A program made the position numbers and the translations under genes. From Acidisarcina polymorpha (GTDB lineage Bacteria > Acidobacteriota > Terriglobia > Terriglobales > Acidobacteriaceae), in contig NZ_CP030840.1 of NCBI RefSeq assembly GCF_003330725.1, positions 3,472,001-3,536,000 of the forward strand: a DNA stretch of 64,000 nucleotides, given 5' to 3'. Below, in pieces: positions 28,064 to 34,796 of the stretch. Position 1 is the first letter of the stretch. Each line of letters begins with the position of its first letter. Under the pieces are notes generated by a model that was not told where the DNA came from, searched no databases, and saw nothing but the letters and a program-made list of their open reading frames with translations.

Positions 28064-28096
28064 AATGGGCTGCGCCGTGTGGTGGCGCAGCCCATT
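28064..28096. terminator. Strong 13-bp hairpin, terminator-like
   Basis: AATGGGCTGCGCC (28064-28076) pairs perfectly with GGCGCAGCCCATT (28084-28096) around a seven-base loop, followed by TGTTTG. It probably insulates the gene at 28299 from upstream transcription. The A and T flanks could let it act in both directions. Confidence 0.7.
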
Positions 28097-28298
28097 TGTT
28101 TGACCCATTGACGCATGATTGGTTACCGGCCTAAGGCATATATATTTGCTTCATTCCAGTGATAATCAACGGGAAATTGAATGTTAGATATAGTAGCTAA
28201 GCCATGTAACTAAATGCGCGCCGAAAACTCCTATATGGGCGCACCGACAGGCGTAAAGATACTTGGTGGTGTAGCCCTGAACAATAAGGAGTACGACG

Positions 28299-29705
28299 AT
28301 GGTTCCTGCATTTCGTGGGTCTTCCCCTAGCGGAAGAGACCTTAATGTGATTGCTCTTCGCTCACGCATCTATTCCTCCACAAAGCTCTTCATTCTGGCC
28401 AGCGCCACGATGATGAGCAGCGTTTTATCTCCAACCGTATCGGCGCAGAATGTTGTGGCGGCGAGACCGCCGGTGTCACCGGAGGCGATGGCCGTGCATG
28501 TTCTCGCAAAGCGTCCGGTCGCGAACTCGGTTGCGATAGACGTCGTTGAGCCGGCGGATTGGGTCAACTCGGAACAAGGTCCCGGAGCCGGACCGCGCGA
28601 TCTCGGTCATCCTGGCTGCGACTTGTTCCCCGCGCCCGCATCCGTCGGCACAGACGTGGGGCTCTCTTATTTCGGCCCTTCCCCCTCCACAGTAAACCCA
28701 AGCCTTGTCGGCCCCGTGCAACTGCTTAATACCGGACAGGTCGATGCGACAGCTGGAACGATCACCATTCCGCTTTACAAGGGAAAAGTAAAGAGCACCG
28801 GCAAGACCGCTTGGTATGTCCTTACGGACGTTTCCGATCAAGGGGTTGCCCAAGAACTCGGTCTGAACTATTCCGCGAAGCTTAACTTCATCAACGCGGC
28901 AGCGAGGACCGGCAACTTGGATGCGGAAGGAAACATTGTGTTCGATAAAGGCACTGTCAACTTCGCGCCGGTTCGCAATATCGTGCCCGGACCCGAGGGA
29001 GCGGAATTTCCTCCCAAGTCCGCCGTGCCCGGCGAGACCGGGGATGCGAACTATAGCCCTTACGTCAGCATCAGCAATGCCCAGGGCGTAATCTACAACG
29101 CTCCTATGGTCGCGTACGACGTCGATGCCAGCCAGATCAACTTCCCCAAGGGCCACGTGGACTATACCAAGGTTCATGACCAGGTTGTGGCCATCGATCC
29201 TATTAACATGACCGTTACCCTGAACCTGATTAACGGTTTCAGCTTCGGCCGCCCGGTTTGGTACATCTCCATGGACGCCAGCATCCCGCTAGCTGCCGCG
29301 ATCGAGCACAACACCTACGCTCCGTTGATGGGTAAACTGCTTCTGGGTAATGACGACAGCTTTGCTAGCCCGATTGAGCGCATCTTCATCGCCACTAACG
29401 GCGTTGAAGGGTGCGAAAATCCTCGACGTCAGGGGTTGTCAGCCGACCTGAACGATGGTCACAGACCGAACAACACATTGGGAGGGATTCCGACAATCGC
29501 TCTCGATTACAGCCCGGCCTGGGACGCGAACTTGTATACGTGGACTGACGAGGCCATTTCCAAGGGGTATCGCCAGCAACTTCGTGAAGAGTTCCAGATT
29601 CTCACCTACGCGCAAGACGGCTTGATCACCGGAGCTTCTGCTACAGCACCGTTCGGCAGCGCGGGTTTCTCCATTAATTGCCCGATCGTCCAAAGGCTAG
29701 ATTGA
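28299..29705 (+). CDS. Secreted protein of unknown function, 468 aa
   Basis: I do not recognise a named domain. Residues 1-50 form a long n-region, a hydrophobic stretch (LFILASATMMSSVLSPTVSA) and a probable signal cleavage after SAQN, so it is exported. The mature protein is rich in beta-type sequence: ITIPLYKGKVKSTGKTAWYV, ISNAQGVIYNAPMVAYDV and GFSFGRPVWYISMDASIPLA. Cysteines occur in three places only (near residues 107, 366 and 463), perhaps pairing outside the cell. AAGGAG lies 9-14 bases before the ATG. It is flanked by strong hairpins on both sides (28064, 29720), so it is a single-gene transcription unit. Confidence 0.75.
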   Translation: MVPAFRGSSPSGRDLNVIALRSRIYSSTKLFILASATMMSSVLSPTVSAQNVVAARPPVSPEAMAVHVLAKRPVANSVAIDVVEPADWVNSEQGPGAGPRDLGHPGCDLFPAPASVGTDVGLSYFGPSPSTVNPSLVGPVQLLNTGQVDATAGTITIPLYKGKVKSTGKTAWYVLTDVSDQGVAQELGLNYSAKLNFINAAARTGNLDAEGNIVFDKGTVNFAPVRNIVPGPEGAEFPPKSAVPGETGDANYSPYVSISNAQGVIYNAPMVAYDVDASQINFPKGHVDYTKVHDQVVAIDPINMTVTLNLINGFSFGRPVWYISMDASIPLAAAIEHNTYAPLMGKLLLGNDDSFASPIERIFIATNGVEGCENPRRQGLSADLNDGHRPNNTLGGIPTIALDYSPAWDANLYTWTDEAISKGYRQQLREEFQILTYAQDGLITGASATAPFGSAGFSINCPIVQRLD

Positions 29706-29719
29706 TCGAAAGACTGCTT

Positions 29720-29759
29720 CTGGGATTGTTCGAGCCTGACTTCGTTTGAACAATCCCAG
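29720..29759 (+). terminator. Rho-independent-type terminator of the 28299 gene
   Basis: CTGGGATTGTTC (29720-29731) pairs perfectly with GAACAATCCCAG (29748-29759) across a 16-base loop, starting 15 bases after the stop codon. It is followed by CTTCTC rather than a full T tract. Confidence 0.7.
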
Positions 29760-29916
29760 CTTCTCATTCAACGGTCGATCTGACGTAGGCTCTTAACCCT
29801 TCAAGCTCTTCGATGAGCGTGTGTGGTTTTATTCGCCACAAACCAAATTAAGCACGACGTTGTAACTTGCCGAGCTGGCTTGTCGGATTGTCCTTGTATA
29901 AGAGGAGTGTCTCGTC

Positions 29917-30033
29917 ATGTCGGCTTTTGCCCTTTCATCCGTTGAGCCAGAGGGCCCCCAAAATGCGACTGTATCTATGAGAAAGTTTCGGAGACTACCG
30001 CCGTCGTCTATGTTTCGCCCTGATAATTGTTGA
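29917..30033 (+). CDS. Possible 38-aa small ORF
   Basis: An ATG at 29917 follows AGAGGAG with ten bases between. It opens a 38-codon frame (starting MSAFALSSVEPEGPQ) that stops at 30033. There is no known homologue and no hydrophobic segment. The remainder of the 508-base gap between 29706 and 30213 contains the promoter-like motif listed separately and nothing else that I recognise. Confidence 0.25.
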   Translation: MSAFALSSVEPEGPQNATVSMRKFRRLPPSSMFRPDNC

Positions 30034-30174
30034 TTCGGGGTCCGTATGTTTCCGCTCTGCTATTAAGACGTCATGGTACCTTGCTCCAGTCAGAGATCGG
30101 GATGGTTGTGGTCAATGAGAGTCGTAGTCCGAGAGAAGGTTACCAAAAAGGAGCAATCATTAGAAATCGAGGAG

Positions 30175-30207
30175 GGCCGTAACCTTTGCAGCCGTTCTGT
30201 TGTCTAA
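30175..30207 (+). promoter_or_regulatory. ECF-type promoter candidate before the 30214 gene
   Basis: GGCCGTAACCTTT (30175-30187) is followed, 17 bases after CGTAAC, by TGTCTAA (30201-30207). An AAC-type -35 and a GTC-type -10 are typical of ECF sigma factors. The same 13 bases recur at 33373 before the RiPP precursor. Transcription would start close to 30214, so the gene may be leaderless. Confidence 0.5.
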
Positions 30208-30213
30208 ATCAAC

Positions 30214-30657
30214 GTGCTTAAGCGGGAATCATCGGTCGACGCAACCCCGCAGGTCACTCACCAGGGTCGTTCCTGGGTTATCGGCGTTACCAGCTTGTTC
30301 TTCATCCTGTTGCAAAGTGCTTGCACGGCTGTCACTGCACTTAGCGGCCTTCGTCTCCTGATAGGCATAGGCTCGCTTGCGGCTGCCGCGACTGGAGCTG
30401 AGGTTCTGGCCTCCATCCACGGAGATTTCATTCGAATTCCAATGGAATTGCTGGCAATCGCCGGGTCTCTCGTGAACCTCTATGTTATTTGGCGCATTCG
30501 CTCGCTGCGTGGCCGGCCTTCATCGCGATGGAGAGTCCGACCCGTCACATCAGCGAAGAAACGAGCTGAAACAATCCAGATCGCGCTTGCGGTTCTCACC
30601 CTGCTTCTGGTGTTTGCCGAGTTGACAATCCATTTCCATCTGCATCACTCGATCTGA
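30214..30657 (+). CDS. Small integral membrane protein, unknown function
   Basis: A 147-residue protein with four likely membrane helices: VIGVTSLFFILLQSACTAVT, LLIGIGSLAAAATGAEVLA, PMELLAIAGSLVNLYVIW and IQIALAVLTLLLVFAELTIH, with a basic loop (RPSSRWRVRPVTSAKKR) between the last two. The C-terminus is His-rich (HFHLHHSI), which could bind metal. The start is a GTG without a ribosome site, but an ECF-type promoter ends about seven bases before it, so a leaderless message is plausible. It converges with the peptidase gene at 30670. I cannot assign a function. Confidence 0.6.
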   Translation: MLKRESSVDATPQVTHQGRSWVIGVTSLFFILLQSACTAVTALSGLRLLIGIGSLAAAATGAEVLASIHGDFIRIPMELLAIAGSLVNLYVIWRIRSLRGRPSSRWRVRPVTSAKKRAETIQIALAVLTLLLVFAELTIHFHLHHSI

Positions 30658-30669
30658 TCGGTTCACTCT

Positions 30670-31659
30670 TTAATCCAGCCCAGGCCGGGTGGTGATCGCG
30701 GCTCTGATTGCTGATAGTGACGCCCGAGGCGCGAGAACCACTCCGTCCGTTCCGGATCGTCGAATTCCCAGCTCCAGCCATAGCTCCTCAAGATCAACTG
30801 TGATCGGCCTGTTCTTCCACTGGTTGTACATGTCAACAAGAACCGTTGTTCCCGTCGCCTTGTCGCCGATCCCGAGGACCTTCAACAGAGGCCACTGTTT
30901 GTCGATCGTTCCACCAGTGGCGACGATAGCGCGTAGCGCGTTCTGCAGCCCCTTGCGGTTTTCTGTCTTTCGGCGAATCTCAACATCGGCGACGAGGCAA
31001 AACATCGCCCCTCCCCAGTAGGTGCGGCCCCAGCTGTGAGTCTGATCCAGACCGAGATCCCCTCGGTGAGGCTGTCCTTGCCACATGCCCAGGATCATGC
31101 CCGCCCACACCTGCCGGACGGGTAGTTGTCCGGCTTGAGCGCGCGCGATCGGCTCGACATATGTCGCCAGGCCTTCCTCCATCCAACTCTGGCTGTCTGG
31201 CAACGACGAAAGGGCCGTATGGACAAATTCGTGGGTCATGGTCCAGTCGTCGGCCAGATCTCGCTCGGTCACATGGCGACCGATGCGCATGCGTATGAAT
31301 CCCTGGAAGCCACCGACGTTTCTCCAAGTTGTACCGTGAATAGAGTTCTCCTGACCGGAGTCGGGAATTACTTGAACACACACCCTCTGAACCGGGAATC
31401 TACCGTAGTAGACGGTCACCGCGCGGGCACCCCGCTCGATCCAGGAGAGGAGTTGTGACGGCTGGACGTCCATGTTTCCCGGGACGAGATCGACCTCGAT
31501 CGTCGCGCCACCAATTGACAGGACTTGCGTCACGCCGGTCATTCGATCAGAGCTACGGGAGAAAGGCATTTTCGCCTCTTTAACTTGCTCCTCACCCGTA
31601 AAGCTGCGGGGAGCCAATAGCGCTGACAACACCAGAACCAACAGTGATCGTCTTACCAT
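30670..31659 (-). CDS. Secreted MA-like zinc peptidase
   Basis: A 329-residue protein with an N-terminal signal peptide (SLLVLVLSALLAPRSFTG). It contains a gluzincin zinc site: HEFVH at residues 143-147 and the third ligand Glu162 in WMEEGLATYVE, matching the peptidase MA family. A PEP-less N-terminal part (VYYGRFPVQRVCVQVIPD) is typical of secreted members that act on surface or periplasmic proteins. AGGGAGAG lies before the ATG. It converges on the small membrane-protein gene. The natural substrate is unknown. Confidence 0.75.
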   Translation of the reverse strand: MVRRSLLVLVLSALLAPRSFTGEEQVKEAKMPFSRSSDRMTGVTQVLSIGGATIEVDLVPGNMDVQPSQLLSWIERGARAVTVYYGRFPVQRVCVQVIPDSGQENSIHGTTWRNVGGFQGFIRMRIGRHVTERDLADDWTMTHEFVHTALSSLPDSQSWMEEGLATYVEPIARAQAGQLPVRQVWAGMILGMWQGQPHRGDLGLDQTHSWGRTYWGGAMFCLVADVEIRRKTENRKGLQNALRAIVATGGTIDKQWPLLKVLGIGDKATGTTVLVDMYNQWKNRPITVDLEELWLELGIRRSGTDGVVLAPRASLSAIRAAITTRPGLD

Positions 31660-31985
31660 CGCTATCTCTCCCTACAACAATCGCCGTCGGTTCTACCCTA
31701 AGATCCAAGATGGCGACAAGGATCGTGTTTGGATCAGATCTCTCCACATCACCAGATTGCTCCTGAACCTCCTTGGGATTACGGTTTAGCTCAGAGACCG
31801 GGTGCGCTGTTGCCGTTGTCCCACAGTACGGGAATCAACAGCTATGCTTCTTTCGGGGTGACAAGGAATGATCAGGGTATGTGCGAAGAGACAGCAACAA
31901 ACGAGATGTCTCGGCTCGGTATCTCTGAATACCGCTCCTGGAACGCTTGAAGAGTGCTGCCTTGCCGGATCGAGATCCGCCTTCG
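31660..31985. other. Intergenic gap, 326 bases
   Basis: It lies between the anti-sigma gene's 3' end and the peptidase gene's start, both minus. No gene, hairpin or repeat that I can support. Confidence 0.4.
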
Positions 31986-32228
31986 TCATGCCAAACGTTG
32001 TATCTCCTCCTCGAGGCGTACGTGCAGCCGCTCCCCGAAACCCAATGGCAGCTCGAAGACTCGTTCGTCAGCGGTGAGGATCAGAATATTTCGAGTGGAA
32101 TCCAGAACTGCAGAGCAAATCTCACAGTGTTCCAGATGCAGCTGGACTTTGTTTCGTTCTGAAGCTTTCAGGTTATTGTCGAGGTAAGCAGAGATGTATT
32201 CCCAGACTTGCTTGCAGGCTATAACCAA
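31986..32228 (-). CDS. Soluble zf-HC2 anti-sigma factor
   Basis: An 80-residue zinc-finger anti-sigma protein with Cys in ACKQVWEYISAYLD and the zinc motif HLEHCEIC (H-x3-C-x2-C). It has no membrane helix. I prefer the TTG at 32228, which has CGGAGG eight bases upstream; a GTG at 32237 is also possible. In intact relatives the end of an ECF sigma gene overlaps this start. Here that sigma gene is wrecked (next entry), so the anti-sigma factor may be an orphan or may act on another ECF factor. Confidence 0.75.
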   Translation of the reverse strand: MVIACKQVWEYISAYLDNNLKASERNKVQLHLEHCEICSAVLDSTRNILILTADERVFELPLGFGERLHVRLEEEIQRLA

Positions 32229-32577
32229 GGGAACCACCTCCGCTTAGGATTGACTTGTTTCAAATGTGGTGCAAGTGCTTTTTGTAACATCATTCGGGCG
32301 CGGTGAAATCTGACTTTAACGGAGCTGCGGAGATGTCGATAGCCTCTGCCGATTCATTCACACTCAAGTTCTCTACGTCTGCCCAGGTTCCGGAGGCTTT
32401 GAGGAATGCCTCCTGCGCGGCATCTTCTGTGTCGGCCTTGTCCTGGAGCATGGAGAATACCATCGCGTAGACACTTCGCTCATAGGGTCGAGTTAGATCT
32501 TGAAAGAGGTGGGTCTCTCCACTCACGATGGAAGCTATGATCTGCATGTCGTCAACAACCTGGGCGGTATTAACCAT
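32219..32577 (-). pseudogene. ECF sigma factor, degraded: internal deletion plus frameshift
   Basis: The ATG at 32577 overlaps the DoxX stop (ATGA). Region 2 is recognisable (YERSVYAMVFSML, then DTEDAAQEAFLKA), but the sequence jumps directly to the region 4 helix (DVENLSVNESAEAIDIS). About 70-80 residues normally found between are missing. After PLKS a one-base loss shifts the frame, ending early at 32290. The neighbouring frame continues with FHRARMMLQKALAPHLKQVN and ends in RRWFPWL at 32219, the expected C-terminus. Both lesions should inactivate it. It sits between DoxX and its presumed anti-sigma factor. Confidence 0.85.
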
Positions 32578-33047
32578 CACTTGGCTGTACCTACGTTCCA
32601 ACGTTTTGCGAGCAACGCATCGAGAGAAAATATTCCTGCACCAAACACCAGCACCATGGCGGAAGCAAAGAGAAATGTGTATGGATCCGCAACGTAAAAC
32701 TTTCCGGGGTCGGAAAACACTGAGAGCAATGCCTCCTTGTCCGCGGTCCAATATGCAACCAGCATGTTTACGGTGAGTACGAGTCCGATTAGTCTCGAAC
32801 CCAATCCTAAAATGAGTAAAATGCCACCGACAAACTCGAGGCCTGATACGAAGTGCGCCGTAAGTCCCGGGGCCGGCAGGTTGAGGCTCGTGAAAAAGTC
32901 GGTCACTTTGTCGAGGTGGTGCAACTTCCCCCATCCCGACTGTGCAAACTGCCATCCCCAATAGAGCCGTACAGCCAGGAGAAACGGGGATTGAAGCTTC
33001 AAGATCCAGCCCGAAAATCGCAAATACAAATCGAGCAAAGCCTTCAT
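32577..33047 (-). CDS. DoxX-family membrane protein
   Basis: A 156-residue protein with about four membrane helices and the DoxX pattern: LLAVRLYWGWQFAQSGWGKL near the N-terminus, LEFVGGILLILGLGSRLIGL and LFASAMVLVFGAGIFSLDAL. The ATG at 33047 has AGAGGAAG upstream and is preferred to a TTG at 33062. DoxX genes are frequent companions of bufferin/MNIO clusters, where they are thought to help with copper or redox stress at the membrane (family knowledge). It diverges from the precursor gene across about 500 bases and overlaps the degraded sigma gene by four bases. Confidence 0.85.
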   Translation of the reverse strand: MKALLDLYLRFSGWILKLQSPFLLAVRLYWGWQFAQSGWGKLHHLDKVTDFFTSLNLPAPGLTAHFVSGLEFVGGILLILGLGSRLIGLVLTVNMLVAYWTADKEALLSVFSDPGKFYVADPYTFLFASAMVLVFGAGIFSLDALLAKRWNVGTAK

Positions 33048-33118
33048 AACTTCCTCTTTCAAATTCGGGCGTTATCGCGTCGAGCGATCTTGAGCTGCCC
33101 AACATATACACGGAAGGT

Positions 33119-33146
33119 GACATCTTCTCGACTTCCTACCGTTACG
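33119..33146 (-). promoter_or_regulatory. ECF-type promoter candidate of the DoxX operon
   Basis: Read on the minus strand, CGTAAC (33146-33141) is followed after 18 bases by TGTC (33122-33119), about 70 bases before the DoxX ATG. It resembles the motif at 30175 but with a spacer one base longer. Confidence 0.35.
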
Positions 33147-33147
33147 C

Positions 33148-33330
33148 TCAGTTAGAGTTCTTGCTTGATGATTTGTTACAGAGGATCTTGATTGTCTTGC
33201 CGTCGGCATGAACATTTAGCGTTTCCAACCCGTTTAGAAAGCTCGTCAACTCTGCGCGGGTCGCCTCTAATGAGCGTCTGCGACCGCACTCACGAGCCTG
33301 TGGATCGCAATCGCAGCATCGACATGAACT
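33148..33330 (-). pseudogene. Possible gene tail of unknown family
   Basis: On the minus strand a frame ends at 33148 with LTSFLNGLETLNVHADGKTI and a Lys/Ser-rich tail. The upstream part (IHRLVSAVADAH) is in another frame, and I found no start codon with a ribosome site. The composition looks protein-like, but the evidence is weak. Confidence 0.25.
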
Positions 33331-33372
33331 GCGCCTAGGAGACAGTTATAGGTATTTCCCGTCTCTCAGAGT

Positions 33373-33385
33373 GGCCGTAACCTTT
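33373..33385 (+). promoter_or_regulatory. Shared GGCCGTAACCTTT motif upstream of the RiPP precursor
   Basis: The 13 bases are identical to 30175-30187. They lie 165 bases before the precursor ATG. A GTC-type -10 box is less clear here (CTCC at the expected distance), so the assignment as an ECF -35 element rests on the exact repeat. Confidence 0.4.
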
Positions 33386-33549
33386 ATCCCTTCGAGCACT
33401 CCAATGTGCAGCCCACAGGAAAGTACGAGGGTTACGAATGATTGGCTCCCTCGCTCCTAATTGCTTTCCGGTCGCTGCGATTTCAGTCGCAGCCAACCGT
33501 CAATGCCCACGCCGGTAGGCGCGGCTCAACCAATGAAAGGATTAACCTC

Positions 33550-33834
33550 ATGAATCACTCAGTGAAATCGCTCGCTTTGGCCGCTGCGTTCGCAGGCTTG
33601 ATTGGCGGCACCACCGTTCGCTTGAACGCTCAGACGGCCGAGTCTAACGGCAGTTCGGTTCAGTCCACGCACGCCGGCGTTCTGCTGATCCAGGATAAGC
33701 CGCTGCCCAAGCATGCGTGCAAAGGACAGAACGACTGTAAGGGGCAGGGCGGCGGCAAGAATGCCGGCAAGAACGATTGCAAGGGCAAGGGCGGCTGCGC
33801 CACCGACGGTTCCAAGCCGCCAAAGGCCGCTTAA
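33550..33834 (+). CDS. bufA2: Bufferin-type (BufA2-like) RiPP precursor
   Basis: A 94-residue secreted precursor. Residues 1-27 form a signal peptide (SLALAAAFAGLIGG, cleavage around LNA-Q). The core carries four cysteines, Cys57, Cys63, Cys77 and Cys83, spaced C-x5-C-x13-C-x5-C, in the repeated motif CKGxNxCKGxGG. This Lys/Gly/Cys pattern matches the second class of bufferin precursors, whose cysteines are oxidised by an MNIO enzyme to copper-binding heterocycles (established for Caulobacter bufferins). AAGGA lies 8-12 bases before the ATG at 33550; an upstream in-frame start at 33442 lacks a ribosome site and would bury the signal peptide. A hairpin separates it from the modifying enzyme gene. 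Confidence 0.85.
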   Translation: MNHSVKSLALAAAFAGLIGGTTVRLNAQTAESNGSSVQSTHAGVLLIQDKPLPKHACKGQNDCKGQGGGKNAGKNDCKGKGGCATDGSKPPKAA

Positions 33835-33847
33835 CATGTCGCGTTGT

Positions 33848-33878
33848 CTGGAGGCTTGGATTCCTATCAAGCCTCCAG
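33848..33878 (+). terminator. Hairpin between precursor and MNIO genes (partial terminator)
   Basis: CTGGAGGCTTG (33848-33858) pairs perfectly with CAAGCCTCCAG (33868-33878) around a nine-base loop, starting 13 bases after the precursor stop. TTTATCCTTCTTT follows. It could partly stop transcription so that more precursor than enzyme is made, or protect the 3' end of the precursor message. Confidence 0.7.
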
Positions 33879-33911
33879 GTTTATCCTTCTTTAAGTGTTC
33901 GGAGGGGACAC

Positions 33912-34796
33912 ATGCCAGCCAACCGCTTCAATGGGTTCACGGACTACGGGGTCGGGATCGGTCTACGCGTTCCGCACTACGAGCACATTTTTTCACACAA
34001 GCCCGTCGTCGACTGGTTTGAGATTATCTCCGAGAACTATATGGTCGACGGTGGCAGGGCGCTGCAGGTGCTCGACGACATCCTCGATCAATACAGGGTC
34101 GTGCAGCACGGGGTTTCAATGTATTTCGGCTGTGCGCAACCGTTGAACCGGGAGCATCTGAAACGTCTCAAAGAATTGACACGACGGACAAAGACGCCGT
34201 GGCTCTCTGACCATCTTTGCTGGGGAAGCGTGGATGGGCGTTATACGCACGACCTCTTACCGATCCCCTACACCTTCGAAGCTGTGAAGATAACCGCGGC
34301 AAGGATCAGGCAGGTCCAGGATTTCCTTGAGATTCCAATCGCTGTCGAAAATGTAAGTAGTTATGCGGAGTTCAACGAATCCCAGATGACCGAGTGGGAA
34401 TTTCTCAACGAGGTAGTCGAGGCAGCCGATTGCGGAATTCTCCTCGATGTCAACAACATCTACGTCTCTTCGCAAAATCATACTTTCAACCCCTTCGATT
34501 ACGTCAACAGCGTTCCCGTCGAGCGCGTTGCGCAAATCCATATCGCCGGGCATTCCAAGTTTGAAAAGTACATCCTCGACACTCATGATCACCCGGTGCT
34601 GGATCCAGTCTGGAGCCTGTACCAACGCACGATCGAGCGTGTGGGGCATACCGCTACTCTGCTCGAGTGGGACGACAATATTCCTTCCTTTGATGAGGTA
34701 CATGGGGAAGCGTTGAAAGCAAACAGGTATCTGGAACCAACCGAGACCGCTACGCAAGCCGAAGCGCAGATAGTCTATGAGGTGGTCCACTCATGA
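33912..34796 (+). CDS. bufB: MNIO (DUF692) multinuclear non-haem iron oxidase, bufferin-modifying
   Basis: A 294-residue TIM-barrel enzyme of the DUF692/MbnB-like family. Expected metal-ligand motifs are present: ENY (41-43), HGVS (66-69), SDH (99-101), VENVSSY (145-151), LDVNN (178-182), HIAGH (210-214), DTHDHPV (223-229) and LEWDD (251-255). Such enzymes use two or three iron ions and O2 to convert precursor Cys residues to oxazolone/thioamide or thiooxazole groups. The ATG at 33912 has GGAGGGG eight bases upstream. Its stop overlaps the ATG of the DUF2063 partner. The target is almost surely the 33550 precursor. Confidence 0.92.
   Translation: MPANRFNGFTDYGVGIGLRVPHYEHIFSHKPVVDWFEIISENYMVDGGRALQVLDDILDQYRVVQHGVSMYFGCAQPLNREHLKRLKELTRRTKTPWLSDHLCWGSVDGRYTHDLLPIPYTFEAVKITAARIRQVQDFLEIPIAVENVSSYAEFNESQMTEWEFLNEVVEAADCGILLDVNNIYVSSQNHTFNPFDYVNSVPVERVAQIHIAGHSKFEKYILDTHDHPVLDPVWSLYQRTIERVGHTATLLEWDDNIPSFDEVHGEALKANRYLEPTETATQAEAQIVYEVVHS

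Noticed and set aside
32578-33123. Extended 277-codon frame running through DoxX into the sigma remnant
   Set aside because: The part opposite DoxX is a shadow in another frame; the sigma gene starts at the ATG at 32577, which overlaps the DoxX stop.
33550-33834. Reading the 33550 gene as a plain Lys/Gly-rich secreted protein
   Set aside because: The CKG-type cysteine spacing, signal peptide and MNIO/DUF2063 neighbours make a RiPP precursor far more likely.
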